Positions 42,744 to 54,900 are shown, numbered from the stretch's first letter. The stretch: 64,000 bases of DNA from an uncultured Veillonella sp. (GCF_934230905.1 NZ_CAKQFJ010000007.1:24688-88687), one strand, 5' to 3'. Notes: generated from the sequence alone by a model not told the origin. A program made the numbers and translations.

Positions 42744-44117
42744 ATGAATTACGCAACAAAATTACGTGTGATAACAATGGTTAGTTTGCTCGGAGTATCT
42801 TCTATCGGGTTGGTTCAAGCCGCCGATACACCTATCGTTTCAACGGGTGGTGCAACCTATAATATAGGATTACAGGGATCTACTTTCTCCAATTCGGACA
42901 ATGTATCCTTAGGTGGTCAAACCGGTGCTACTAATAGTAATCCATATACATATGTTGGAGATCCAAATGCAAAAGGAAATGATATCGCCATTGGACGTTT
43001 AGCGTTAAACGGATCAAATGGTGGTGGCAATGTCGCATTAGGCGGAAAAACTTTTGTTGAAGGCAAGGGCGATTACAATTTCCTTGGGACCCTTGCTGCA
43101 GGTTATAAAGCCACTCTTTCTGATACCGTTGCTATCGGTTACTTTACTGGTGCCGGTGCTACGGGTAATAAAAATGTGTGGATTGGTAGATCACAAGCTA
43201 GTGGTAGCACAGGTAACAATACGGTGTTGATTGGCTCTAACTCTAAAGTGAATGGTGATTTTAACTATGGCATGGGTCATGGCGTTATCTTTCAAGGTAA
43301 CAAAAACTCTGCCGTGGGTGCATACAATAAAATTGAAGGTAACCAATCGGGCGCCTTTGGCGTAGGTACCTATAATGTGGCCGCCGTTAAGGGTGATAAT
43401 TCCTATAGCGTAGGTAATAAGAACCAAGTTAGTGCCAATAATACATTCGTAATGGGCAATAATGTGAACACATCGTTAGATAATGCAGTTGTATTAGGTA
43501 ATAATTCCACTGCTGAAAGTAGTGATGTGGTGAGCACTCCAAGCTATACCTATGCAGGTGGTACCGTTAACTTTGCCGGTACTGCACCAGTATCTACAGT
43601 ATCAGTAGGCGCCACCGGTCAAGAACGGACCATCACACATGTAGCTGCTGGCCGTGTTAGTGCAGACTCTACGGATGCTATCAATGGTTCTCAATTATAT
43701 GGTGCGAACCAACAAATCGATAATCTATATAACAAAATTAATAACATTGGAAAAGAGGCTAATAAAGGCGATGCTCGTGCTGCGGCACTAGCTGCATTAC
43801 ATCCAATGCAATTTGATCCAGATAATCGAGTACAAGTGATGGGCGGCATTGGTCACTACAAAGATGCTAATGCCCTCGCTCTCGGTGTTGGTTATTATCC
43901 AAAAGAAAACTTGCTCCTCACTGCAGGTGCTACAGTTAACGACCACATCATGGCCAACCTTGGTGTATCCTATAAATTCGGCGAAAACAAAACATTACAA
44001 AAAATCTCTCCTGCTTCCTATAATGCTCTCGAACAACGAGTTAATACATTGGAAACTCAAAACAAAAAGTTGCAAGAAACAGTAGATATGCTCGTACAAA
44101 AATTAAATAACAAATAA
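42744..44117 (+). CDS. Small trimeric autotransporter adhesin (YadA-like) with C-terminal coiled coil
   Basis: 457 aa. Conventional signal peptide (MNYATKLRVITMVSLLGVSSIGLVQA), no extended signal region. Head repeats of YadA type (DIAIGRLALNGSNGGGNVALGG, DTVAIGYFTGAGATGNKN...), neck AAGRVSADSTDAINGSQLYGANQQIDNLYNKI, then YadA anchor (ALAALHPMQFDPDNRVQVMGGIGHYKDANALALGVGYY...ANLGVSYKFG). After the anchor, about 45 further residues form a coiled coil (LEQRVNTLETQNKKLQETVDMLVQKL), where YadA would end. Probable surface adhesin. ATG follows GGGAGGGACG. Confidence 0.92.
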   Translation: MNYATKLRVITMVSLLGVSSIGLVQAADTPIVSTGGATYNIGLQGSTFSNSDNVSLGGQTGATNSNPYTYVGDPNAKGNDIAIGRLALNGSNGGGNVALGGKTFVEGKGDYNFLGTLAAGYKATLSDTVAIGYFTGAGATGNKNVWIGRSQASGSTGNNTVLIGSNSKVNGDFNYGMGHGVIFQGNKNSAVGAYNKIEGNQSGAFGVGTYNVAAVKGDNSYSVGNKNQVSANNTFVMGNNVNTSLDNAVVLGNNSTAESSDVVSTPSYTYAGGTVNFAGTAPVSTVSVGATGQERTITHVAAGRVSADSTDAINGSQLYGANQQIDNLYNKINNIGKEANKGDARAAALAALHPMQFDPDNRVQVMGGIGHYKDANALALGVGYYPKENLLLTAGATVNDHIMANLGVSYKFGENKTLQKISPASYNALEQRVNTLETQNKKLQETVDMLVQKLNNK

Positions 44118-44181
44118 TATTGAGATACTTAAATAGCTGTATAGTAGAGACAGATCATTCATAAAAACCTCAGTATATAAG

Positions 44182-44219
44182 CGGATAGTTAATCCATTGC
44201 GATTATCTATCCGTTTTTT
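44182..44219 (+). terminator. Terminator of the small adhesin gene
   Basis: CGGATAGTTAATC pairs with GATTATCTATCCG (one mismatch), followed by six T. It starts 64 bases after the stop. Confidence 0.8.
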
Positions 44220-44410
44220 AGTACTAATATTGTAACTGGCAACCATAGGGTATACGAAACCGTAAGCGATTTATTCTGTCGTAGTTTTATATATATAGTA
44301 TTACAAAATGGAAATTAAAATAAGAAATCGTAATATAAAATATCGTTTTTGCAATTTGTTTGAATATAAATAGTTGGTGTGTTACACTTAGCATACTAGG
44401 AGGTAAGTAC

Positions 44411-45862
44411 ATGAACACTACCAAATATATTCGTTTACTATCTATGACGATAGATAATATAAAGAATGTTGAACATGGATGTATTAATTTCATAAACACC
44501 AGAAAAGACTATAAGTCGAGTCTATTAGGTATATATGGTCAAAATGGTTCTGGTAAAACAGCTCTTATAGATGCGATTAGCATTTTAAAATTATTACTTA
44601 CAGGCCAGAAATTGCCTTCTACAATTTGTGACTATATCAATATATCCTCTGCCTCTCATACGTGTGAATTAAATTTTGAATTACTAATAGAGGATAATCA
44701 TAAGCATATTTTAGTAGATTATCAGGTGGAATTAGGCATTACCTCATCGACTACTGGTGAAAGCAATATAACGGATGATATCAGAGCTGGAGAACATCGT
44801 ATTTGTATTACAAAAGAGCGATTACAATATAAGCTTGAAAGTATAGATTCGAATATTAGAAAAAGTGTTTTAATTGACACAGATGTACAGGCCAAACAAA
44901 TCTTTAAACCTAAATCAAAATTAGATTTACTAGTTGGTCGTGATATTGATGATATTACAGATCTAATTGTAAATAAGAAGCAAGCAAATGCGGAATCTAG
45001 ATCTTTCATTTTTTCTCCAGAGTTTATGAAACGACTTTATCATCGTAATAAAATGATGGGTACAAATCAAGATTTTGCATTAGTATATTCGATTTTGACA
45101 GACTTAGTAAAATACGGAAATCATGATTTATTTGTAGTAACAACGGAACATAGTGGCTTAATTAGTCTCGATGCACTTCCACTAGAAATAAACTATCGGG
45201 CTGATACGAGACACATTGTAGGGACGATAGGTTTATCTCTAAATCAACCTAATGTATTTCCTATAGCTGTTGTACAAGATATCAGAGATAGTATAGCTAT
45301 GATGAATTTGGTATTAACTCAAATTGTCCCTGGATTAACTATAGGTGTGGAAACATTAGGTAAGGAAAAATTGCAGGATAATCAAGATGGAGAGCGATTT
45401 GAGTTAGTATCTTATAAATCTAATACGTATATTCCATTAAAATATGAATCTGAAGGAATACGTAAAATTATTTCTGTTTTAGGTTTATTAATATCTGTAT
45501 ATAATAGAAAGTCCATTACAGTTGCCATAGATGAGCTAGATTCCGGTATTTTTGAATACTTACTTGGCGAGATTTTACGAATCATTTCAGAAAAAGGTGA
45601 GGGTCAATTAATATTTACATCTCATAACCTAAGACCTTTAGAAACACTTGATAAAGGCTGTATTGCTTTTACCACAACTAATCCTAGCAATCGATATACG
45701 CGAATGGTCAATGTAAAGACAAGTAATAATCTCCGTGATTTTTATTATCGAGATATTATGCTGGGGGAACAGAACGAAGAATTATATAAATCGACCAATA
45801 ATGCTGAAATTTCTTATGCCTTTAGGAAAGCTGGTGCATATAAATGGCACGACGAAAAATAG
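44411..45862 (+). CDS. AAA/ABC-type ATPase of a second ATPase+TOPRIM pair
   Basis: 483 aa from the ATG at 44411 (TAGGAGGTA upstream). Walker A GQNGSGKT at residues 43-50 after SLLGIY; conserved SEGIRKIISVLGLLISV as the ABC-like signature region; Walker B VAIDELD with D374/E375; then LIFTSHNLRPLETLDKG. OLD/AAA_15-like. The middle (100-300) is unlike that of the ATPase at 26200, so this is a separate type, not a recent copy. It overlaps the next gene by 19 bases. Defence function is inferred from this organisation. Confidence 0.8.
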   Translation: MNTTKYIRLLSMTIDNIKNVEHGCINFINTRKDYKSSLLGIYGQNGSGKTALIDAISILKLLLTGQKLPSTICDYINISSASHTCELNFELLIEDNHKHILVDYQVELGITSSTTGESNITDDIRAGEHRICITKERLQYKLESIDSNIRKSVLIDTDVQAKQIFKPKSKLDLLVGRDIDDITDLIVNKKQANAESRSFIFSPEFMKRLYHRNKMMGTNQDFALVYSILTDLVKYGNHDLFVVTTEHSGLISLDALPLEINYRADTRHIVGTIGLSLNQPNVFPIAVVQDIRDSIAMMNLVLTQIVPGLTIGVETLGKEKLQDNQDGERFELVSYKSNTYIPLKYESEGIRKIISVLGLLISVYNRKSITVAIDELDSGIFEYLLGEILRIISEKGEGQLIFTSHNLRPLETLDKGCIAFTTTNPSNRYTRMVNVKTSNNLRDFYYRDIMLGEQNEELYKSTNNAEISYAFRKAGAYKWHDEK

Positions 45863-46527
45863 TACTTGTTATTGTTGAAGGACCTTCTGATGCGGATTCG
45901 TTGGAATTATTCTTCTCTAAATTTTTTGATAGCAACACTGTACATATGAAAATTATGTACGGTGATATTACCTCTAAAAAAGGGATAAATCAGTCGAATA
46001 TTAAGGCTAGATTAGGTAATGAAATTAAGATATATGCTGAAAATAATCATTTTAAAGCTACGGATGTTCAGCAAATTATACATTTAGTTGATATGGATGG
46101 GGCTTTTATTAATAACTCTGCTATTATTGAGGATACGACAAAAGATAATTTTGTATATACATTTGAAAATATTATAGTTCCAAATCGAAAAGAGGCTATT
46201 GGGCGAAATGAACGTAAGCGTGAGAATTTAAATGTCTTAAGTTCACGGACCTCTGTAATGTGGAATAGCATTCCTTATAAAATATATTATATGTCCTGCA
46301 ATTTGGATCATGTGTTACATGATAACCCCAATGCTACAGATGAGGAGAAGAAGATTAACTCATTGGCTTTTACCGAAAAGTATTATTATGATATAAATGA
46401 ATTTATTAAATTTATAAGTGAGTCTGCATTTTCCCAATGCACAGATTATAAAGAATCGTGGGATTATATAAAACAAGATAATCACTCATTAGAACGTAAT
46501 TCTAATTTAGGATTATGTTTTATATAG
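45844..46527 (+). CDS. TOPRIM-like (OLD/RloB-related) putative nuclease
   Basis: 227 aa. IVLVIVEGPSDADSLELFFSKFF has the TOPRIM glutamate (E12) and IIHLVDMDGAFI the D-x-D (D83, D85). The mid part (NNHFKATDVQQ) and C-terminal YYDINEFIKFISESAFSQCTDYKESWDYIK match no RloB pattern I know, so I keep to the fold-level call. Start ATG lies inside the end of the ATPase gene, in a different frame, so translation is coupled. Together they form a split version of ATPase-TOPRIM nucleases (OLD, GajA). Confidence 0.72.
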   Translation: MARRKIVLVIVEGPSDADSLELFFSKFFDSNTVHMKIMYGDITSKKGINQSNIKARLGNEIKIYAENNHFKATDVQQIIHLVDMDGAFINNSAIIEDTTKDNFVYTFENIIVPNRKEAIGRNERKRENLNVLSSRTSVMWNSIPYKIYYMSCNLDHVLHDNPNATDEEKKINSLAFTEKYYYDINEFIKFISESAFSQCTDYKESWDYIKQDNHSLERNSNLGLCFI

Positions 46528-46547
46528 GGTGGACTGATGGATAGTAT

Positions 46548-46579
46548 AAAAAGGAGCTGTTTAGTTACAGCTCCTTTTT
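46548..46579. terminator. Bidirectional terminator between converging genes
   Basis: AAAAAGGAGCTGT pairs with ACAGCTCCTTTTT with a 6-base loop. A-run on one side and T-run on the other let it serve both the TOPRIM-like gene and the minus-strand methyltransferase that ends at 46590. Confidence 0.9.
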
Positions 46580-46589
46580 CGTATTCAAA

Positions 46590-48254
46590 TTATTTTGTAA
46601 AGTACCCCAGCATTTCAATGTGTGCTAATACTTCGTGCACATATTCTTCGGTAGGTACTCTGTAGGTATAGCCGTCCTTAGTGGTACGGTTAACCGTTAG
46701 ATTGGCATCAATGTTGGCGATTAAGTCCGCAAGGGAAATTGGTTTACCTAATTGTTTCATTACGTATAGCAAACCATTATCGACCACATCATCGACTTGG
46801 TTGTACATATTGCCAGGGGTGAGGTATTGTTGTCCTCCTTTATCTACGATGGTTTCAATGTACTTGATAAAGCGCTCTGGGATGTAGCTTTCATTTTCAA
46901 CAAATGGCGTGCGAGGATAGGATGCACCAAAAATGTTGAGGTTATCTGTTACGATGAGTAAGAACAGACGTTGATACAATACGTTAGGATCGATAACATA
47001 GCCTGGATAGTGAGTTTCGATGTAATTGATGATATCCTGAACGGTAAATTCTTTGAACGTATCCATCAATACTTTAATGGCGATGAAAATCGTGTTTGTC
47101 CATTCTTCAGGAACGCCTTTCACATTTCTAGATGGTGCCATAAAGTACAAGTTATTTAAAATGTCTTGTGTTACCGTTTCGTCATGTTTAATCTTGCCTA
47201 CATTGGATAGTTTCGTTAATAGGCTCATACGGAATTGTGTGTCATACACGTAATCGTAGAATTGTTCCTTATCGATGTAATTGCCGTTAGATAAGGTGGA
47301 AATATTTTTTTCCACGTCTCCTGAAAGCCAAGTGATAAAGGAGCGTTGTAATGATTCGTCACCTACATAGGCACAGCCGTGTTGGCGAGCTCGTTCAATG
47401 AAATCGGATACATATACTGGATCATTGTAGGTTTCCAAGTACTCGTGTGCTACGTAATAATCATTAGATTGTAACACCCGATTGATGTTGTTAATTTTGT
47501 AATTGGATTGTGTACGAGAACGATCATCGCTGTTCATCGTTTCTGCTACGAGTTTTAATACACTCTTCGTGTAAAGGGTGCGTTCCAATAAATCTTTATC
47601 TTCTGCTCGTTTGTCAGCATACAACATGATCTCGCGCAACTGCTCTAATCGTTTCCAACCAGGATACGTATTGTACGATACATAGGCAATACCGCGATTC
47701 GATAAATTCTCGCTACAAATATCAAGAATTTTGTCTTTTACCATGTCCGGTACCCAAGACCAGATACCATGAACGATGATGTAATCGAAGGTACCAAAGC
47801 TTTTGTCCACGTCCATGATATTTTTTTCTAGTAGCGTCACATTCGTAAGGCCGATGGATTTGATGATCTCGTTACCATGTTGTACCTGTACGCTAGATAG
47901 ATCGATGCCTGTAAACGTTGCCGTAGGGTAGTACATCGCTTGTGGGATGATATTACCGCCACAGGACGCACCAAGTTCTAACACGCGCGCCTTGTGCACA
48001 GGAACCGGATCAAGACCATAAATCTTAGCCTTTGCGTATAAATTGTTGATGTTCGTGCTAGAGAATGGTTTTGAAATATAAAGGAACGTATCGTAGGACG
48101 CCTTTAAATCATTTATACTCTTTTCTACATCCCTAGGCATTTCCATTGTGTGTGCCGTCGTATCCGTCACATCTGGTTTGGATACAATATTTTGGTTAGC
48201 TGCCGTTTCAGCAGAGGCTGATGCGGCTTTATTTTTTTTGGTTTCTTTTTTCAT
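46590..48254 (-). CDS. Methyltransferase with regulatory domain (PF10119-type)
   Basis: 554 aa. The first ~45 residues are Lys/Ala/Thr-rich. A class I methyltransferase domain follows: motif I VLELGASCGGNIIPQAM (E93, G95, G99, G100), FTGIDLSSVQVQHG, FDYIIVHGIWSWVPD. The middle and C-terminal parts (LREIMLYADKRA; FITWLSGD) fit the methyltransferase regulatory domain group, to which, as I recall, the Rickettsia outer-membrane-protein lysine methyltransferases also belong. It flanks giant adhesin genes, so an adhesin or surface-protein methylase is conceivable. Start ATG has AAAGGGG upstream. No signal peptide. Confidence 0.8.
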   Translation of the reverse strand: MKKETKKNKAASASAETAANQNIVSKPDVTDTTAHTMEMPRDVEKSINDLKASYDTFLYISKPFSSTNINNLYAKAKIYGLDPVPVHKARVLELGASCGGNIIPQAMYYPTATFTGIDLSSVQVQHGNEIIKSIGLTNVTLLEKNIMDVDKSFGTFDYIIVHGIWSWVPDMVKDKILDICSENLSNRGIAYVSYNTYPGWKRLEQLREIMLYADKRAEDKDLLERTLYTKSVLKLVAETMNSDDRSRTQSNYKINNINRVLQSNDYYVAHEYLETYNDPVYVSDFIERARQHGCAYVGDESLQRSFITWLSGDVEKNISTLSNGNYIDKEQFYDYVYDTQFRMSLLTKLSNVGKIKHDETVTQDILNNLYFMAPSRNVKGVPEEWTNTIFIAIKVLMDTFKEFTVQDIINYIETHYPGYVIDPNVLYQRLFLLIVTDNLNIFGASYPRTPFVENESYIPERFIKYIETIVDKGGQQYLTPGNMYNQVDDVVDNGLLYVMKQLGKPISLADLIANIDANLTVNRTTKDGYTYRVPTEEYVHEVLAHIEMLGYFTK

Positions 48255-48949
48255 GATTAACCCCTTTGTCTACACTCCCTCATGTATTACTGTAGATTAG
48301 TATATCATACTATATTGCTTTATGGTGAAAGTTTATATTCCTTATATATATAAACCTATATAGAAAATTATATAGACCTAGCGTGAAATATTTATACCAT
48401 CAATATAATATATGTGCTTACAGCTACATTCATGAATAGTTCATTCATGTATACTAAGGCTAATTTGATAAGTTTTGGTGATGTAAACAACTATTTTTGG
48501 TAGTACATAATAGTTTATATACTGTTATTTAATATGGTTTATTATGGATTTACAATATATCGATGGTTTTGAAAGTACATAAATATATTAACTGATAATT
48601 TATGAAAATGTGATGATAATTAATATTTGCATAAATAAATAAATCGAAAACATTTAATGTATGTTTACTAAAATTGAAAAAAATAGTACAAAAATGTGTA
48701 AAAAATACACCATTTCTTAACAAAAATTAAAAAATAAAACATTTTTCCAATTTTATGAGAAAAAAATGAGAGAAAATGTTTTACAAAACAAAAAATATTT
48801 GTTATAGTATGTACATGAAGTAAGATGAATGAAAAGTGAAAGGTATAAAACAGTCTTTCATATAATGATTTTTATTTCTATCGAATAGGGATTAATTAAG
48901 GATTATAAGTGTCTTAAAGAAAGAGAAAAAGAAAGGGGTTCATAGAAAT
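48255..48949. other. AT-rich 695-bp intergenic region with adhesin leader
   Basis: No ORF of note. It separates the divergent methyltransferase and giant adhesin genes. Contains several A/T runs and the promoter at 48780-48808; the remaining 500 bases show only poly-A/T tracts that may bend DNA or bind a nucleoid protein. Confidence 0.6.
48780..48808 (+). promoter_or_regulatory. Predicted promoter of giant adhesin 1
   Basis: TTTACA, 17-base spacer, TATAGT. Transcript leader of about 135 nt before the ATG. Same -35 sequence and spacing as the promoter of giant adhesin 2 at 58159. Confidence 0.65.
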
Positions 48950-51900
48950 ATGAATAAGATCTTTAAAGTAGTTTGGAGCAAAACAAAAGAATGCTACGTA
49001 GTAGTATCCGAAGTAGCAAAAAACAATGGTGGTAAGAAAAAAGTTCTTGCTAGCGTATTAGCTGGTTTGGCTATGGTTGGTGCTACTGCACAAATGGGTA
49101 CACCTGTACAAGCGGGCTCTAACACGAATGGTAATAATATTAATGTTTGGTCCAATCAAAGAGTTGATACACCTACACCAGGTGGCCCTGCTGTAACAAA
49201 TACAAATACACAAAATACTGCAGGTGATAACTCTGTTACTATTGGTCAACAATTAACAACAGGTACAGGAGCTGTAGCTGTTGGTAGATTATCTACTGCA
49301 GCAGGCGATCGTGCGGTGGCTATTGGTGAAAATGTTAATGCTAAAAAAGAAGATACAATTTCTGTAGGTAGCTCTAATAATTCTAATACTGGTGGTGGTA
49401 TCACTATTGGTAAAGGGAATACTGCTGATTCTACTGCAAATGGTGGTAGAGCTGCAGGTAACTCTCAAATTGCTATCGGCCGTGATAATAAAGCATCTCA
49501 AGAAGATACATTAGCTTTGGGTCGTGCAAATACAGCATCTGGCTCTGTATCTGTAGCAATCGGTTCTCGTTCCGAAGCAACAAATTCTGGGTCTATTGCA
49601 ATTGCTGGTAATGGTGATGGTTACAAAACTACATCCACAGGCCAAGGCTCTATTGCAATTGGTATGCAATCTAACTCCACAGGTAAAGCTTCTACTGCAG
49701 TAGGTGGTGTTTCACAAGCAACTGCTACAGGCGCTGCTGCCCTTGGATATAGTGCAAATGCTACTGCTGAAAGTGCGACCGCATTAGGTCAAGAATCTGT
49801 TGCATCTGTAAAAGATGGTGTTGCTCTTGGTTCTCATTCCAAAGCAACTACTGCAGCAGGTGTGGATGGTTATAATCCTGCTGATAGCCGTACAAATACA
49901 TATGCTGGTTTATCTGGTAATGCAAAAACATCTACATTAGCAGCTGTTTCTGTAGGCGATGGTTCTAATGCGACTCGTCAAATTACAGGCCTTGCAGCAG
50001 GTAAAGAAGATACTGATGCAGTTAACGTGGCTCAATTAAAAAATGTTAACTTAAAATATGCTGGTAATAGTGGTAGTGGCGATGTGTTGTTGAATAATGG
50101 TACATTAAACCTTAAAGGTGAAGGTTTAATTTCTACAAAAGCAGATGGTAATGGTGTTACAGTTAAAATTGCAACAGGTAATGATATCACTAATAACAAT
50201 GGTAAGGCAGTAGCTCCTTCTCCAAATGGTGTTGCTACTACTGATAATGTAGTACAAGCTATTAATAAAGCTGGTTGGAATGCTAATGCATCTGCTAATG
50301 GTGGTGCATTAACAGGTTCTGCTACTGCAACTAAAGTAGTTCCTGGTGATACAGTAACTTTCAGTGCAGGTAAAAACCTCACAGTAGCGCAAACATTAGG
50401 CACTAACGCTCAACAATACACATATTCTTTGAATAAAGATGTTGATTTGACTAGTGGTGGTTCCTTGACTGTTGGTGGTACAACAGTAACTAATGGTGGT
50501 GTAACAATTACTGCTCCTACTGGTGGTACTACAACAAATGTTACATTGACTAATGCTGGTCTTAACAATGGCGGTAATAAGATTACTAATGTTGCAGAAG
50601 GTAAAGCTGATAATGATGCAGTTAATGTAAAACAATTAAAAGATGCTAAAACTATATTAAAAGATGGTAAAAATACAACTGTTGTAGGTACAGGTACAGC
50701 CGCTGATCCATATAAAGTAAATGTTGAAGGTGCTTTAACTGGTATTACATCTATTTCTAATGCTACAACTGGGCCAAAAATGACATTTGGTGGTAGTTCC
50801 ATCAATATTACTGGTGGTAACTTATCCTTGGGTGATGGCACTACAAACAATAAAATTGTGAACGTGGCTCCTGGTACAGATGATAATGATGCAGTTAATG
50901 TAAAACAGTTGAAAGATACTGAATTACATATCACGCCTGGTACGTATACACCTGATGCTAATAAAAAAGTTAAATTAACATATACAAATGGTAATAATAC
51001 TGTAGTTAATGGTAAAGAAGCAGTTATTGATTTATCTAGTTTGACAACAGGTGGTACTACTTCTACTGAAAAAGTACAAAAAGCAGCCGATGCTACTAAT
51101 GATAAAAATATTGCAGAGGTAGGACCAAAATCTGGTGATACATTTGGTGCTGCTAATGCGACTTATGAAGTATCTGTATCTCGTAATGCTGTTAAAGATG
51201 CAGCTCGTGAAGCGGTAACAGTAAATAATGGTGGTACAACAACTGGTGGTACGTATACAGCTGATACAAATAATCCTATTTCTGTAACACCAACACCAGA
51301 TAATACAAACCACAATACAACATATGCTATTACATTTGATGGTAATAAAGCGGCTAAACAAATTCCATTAACTTATAAAGCTAATGGTACTGGTGATAAA
51401 ACAGTTAAATTAGACAAAGGTTTAGACTTTACTAATGGCACAAATACTACAGCAGAAATCGGTAACGATGGCGTTGTTAAATTCCATTTGAACAAAGACG
51501 TTGATTTGACTAATACTGGTTCCTTAACTGTTGGTGGTACTAAAGTTAACAATGGTGGTGTAACAATTACTGCTCCTGCTGGTGGCACAACATCTAACGT
51601 TACTTTGACTCAATCTGGCCTTGATAATGGCAGTAATAAAATCATTAATGTTAAAGATGGTGATGTAAACCCTACATCCAAAGATGCTGTAAATGGTAGT
51701 CAATTATATACTGTTGATCAAAAATTCAACAATAAAATCAATTTAGGTGCAGATGGTAGCACAGAAACTACTAAATTCACATTAGATAATGCTGGTGGTA
51801 TCAAATTCAACATCAAAGGTGATGGTTCTGGTGCAAGTAGTGCAAACCAATACATCAGCACAACTGCTAGTGGCTCCGATATCAAAGTAGACTTGACACA

Positions 51901-54900
51901 AGCTGCTAAAGATAAATTAAATAAAACATATAATGTAACTTCTAGTAATAATTCAGTAGCAATTAATACTACAACAGCTAATGGTGTAACAACATTCGAT
52001 TTGCAAGTAGCACCAGCTACTGGTACCACTTCTACTTGGGATATTAAATCCTCTGCAGATGCTGCTAATGGTGGTGCAACGGCGGCAGGCCATGAAACAG
52101 CCGCTAAAACTATTGCTAATGCAAAAACAGTAGAAATGATCGCTGGTAAAAACTTAACTGTTAAACAAACTAGCGATACTAATGGTGCTAAGGTTGAATT
52201 TGCTCTATCCGATGAAATTGCAGTTGGTAAAGATGGTGCTAATGGTGCTAATGGTGTTGATGGTAAAATCGGTGTTAATGGTAAAGACGGTGCATCCGTA
52301 GTTATCAATGGTAAAGACGGTTCTATCGGTCTAACAGGTCCTCGAGGCACTGCAGGTGCTCCTGGTGCTAGTGCAACATTGAAAGTAAAAGATGGTGTTC
52401 CTGGTGTTGATGGTGCTCCTGGTACTAACTTGACTCGTATCGTTTACACAGATAAAAATAATGTTGAACATGAAGTGGCAACACATGATGATGGCATGAA
52501 ATTTGCTGGCGATGATGGTCAAGCAAACCAAGCAACTAATGCTAATGTTATTAAAAAACATCTCAATAATGTTGTAGACATTATTGGTGGCGCTACTAAA
52601 GCTGATTTAACTACGAATAACATCGGTGTAAACAACGATGGCAATGGTAAATTACTCGTTCAATTGTCTAAAAATCTTAATGGTATTAACACTATTAAAA
52701 ATGGTGGTACAACGATTACATTGAATAATGCTCCTGGTGGTGCTGCTAATACACCTGCCGTAACAATCTCTGGTGGTAACTTATCCGTTGGTGGTAACAA
52801 GGTTACTAATGTGGATGATGGTACTAATGATAGCGATGCAGTTAACTTAAAACAATTGAAAGCAGCTAAAACAGAAGTAAAAGCTGGTGACAATGTAACT
52901 GTTAAACTTACAACTGATACAACAGATGGTCATAATATTTATACTGTAAATGCTGTAACACCAGCGGTTTACACTAAAGCTGATGGTACTAAAGTATATA
53001 AAATTGTAGATCCTACAAGTGGTGCTGTTACGTGGAATACAAGCCCTGATGGTACTGGTACAGTAGTTAATGCAGGTGATGTGATTACATCTTTCGAAAC
53101 TCCTGCTAATGGTACAACAAAAGGTTCTACAACTGGCGGTACTATGATCGTTAACAACGTTGGTTCTGCTATTAATGGTAAAACTGGTGCAACATATTTA
53201 GATAAATTAGATGCTGCAGTTGGTGATAATAATACAAAACATGCAGCGGTTAACGTAACCGATTTGAAAAATACTGCTGATGCGTTGACTGATAAAGGTT
53301 TGAAATTCGACGCTAATGTTGGTGGTGTAAAAACTAATAAATTAGGTTCCGTTGTGAAAGTACAAGGTGCCGGTGCTAGTGCAGATGCTGATTATAGCGG
53401 TGCTAATATCAAAACTTTCATCAATCAAACTGGTGATGATACTACAATTGATGTAAAACTCGATAAAAATTTAGCTGGTATTAACTCTATTACAGGCGAT
53501 ACTAATTCTGGTAAATTGGTATTCCAAAATCCAACAGCTACTGGTAACAATGGTGATGCTTTCAAATTCACTGGTGGTAACATCAATGCTGGCAATAACA
53601 ACATTACTAATCTTAAATCAGGTATTGTAAACAATAATGATACAGATAATAAAAATGGTGCTAACATCGGTGATGTTAAGAAAATTGCTAAAGATACTGA
53701 TTTACACATCGCACCAACAGCTGGCACTACAAATAATGTAGCTGAATATACAGTTGATGCTAATAATAAAGTTACATTGACATACCAAGATGGTAATGGC
53801 GCAGCAGTGGCTGCTCCAAAAGCGGTTATCGATTTATCTGCATTGGCTAATAAAATTACATCTGGTTATACATTTAATGCGAATGCTACTGCAAATGGTG
53901 GTACTGTTGCTAATGATACAACTCATCCAGCTGCAGTGACTGCTGTCGCAAATGGTGGCACAATCAACTATGCAGCAGGTAAAAACTTGACTGTAAAACA
54001 AGACATTGATGCAACTAATAAAATACATACTTATACGTATAGCCTTGATAAAGACTTAACTAATCTAGATAAAGTTGTTGTTAATGGTAAAGATGGTGTT
54101 GCTGGTAAAGATGGTGTAACTATCGTTGGCCCACAAGGCGCAACTGGTGCTACAGGCATACCTGGTACAAATGGTATTGACGGTAAAGTAGGTATTGCTG
54201 GTAAAGATGGTAAAGACGCAGTATCCATTTCTGGTAAAGACGGCGTAGGCCACATTGGTTTACAAGGACCTAAAGGTACTCCTGGTACACCAGGTGCTGA
54301 TGGTGCAAACCTAGATATTTCTACAGATCATGGTACACAAACACTTGTTAAACCAGAAGCTAACAACAATAACCAATCTGAACGTATCGTATACGTACCA
54401 AAAGATGCTAATGGTAATCCATTGAAAGATACTGATGGTAACGATATTAAACGTGAAGTTGCTACTATGGATGATGGCTTGAAATTCACTGGTAACAATA
54501 CTTCTACTGAAAATAAACATAAACTTGGTTCTTTAGTAAAAGTACAAGGTGAAGGTGTAACTGCTGCTGATGAAGCTGCGTTCCAATCTGCAACTGGTAA
54601 TATCGCAGTTACTGCTAATGGTACTGATACATTAACAATCCGTTTGAATAAAAACCTTAAAGGTTTAAATAGTATCCAACTTGGTGATAATACTATTAAG
54701 AGCAATGGCGATAACATTGAATTCACTACAAAAGGTGGTACTACAAAAACTGTAGCTACTACAGATCAATTGTGGACTATCCAAGCTAATGGTACAGATG
54801 TTCCTGCTACGAATGGCAAAGTTAATGTTGTTGGTACAGATGGCATTACTGTAGCTAAAAATGCAGCTGGTAACCTTGAAATCAGCGGTGCTGGTCTTGG

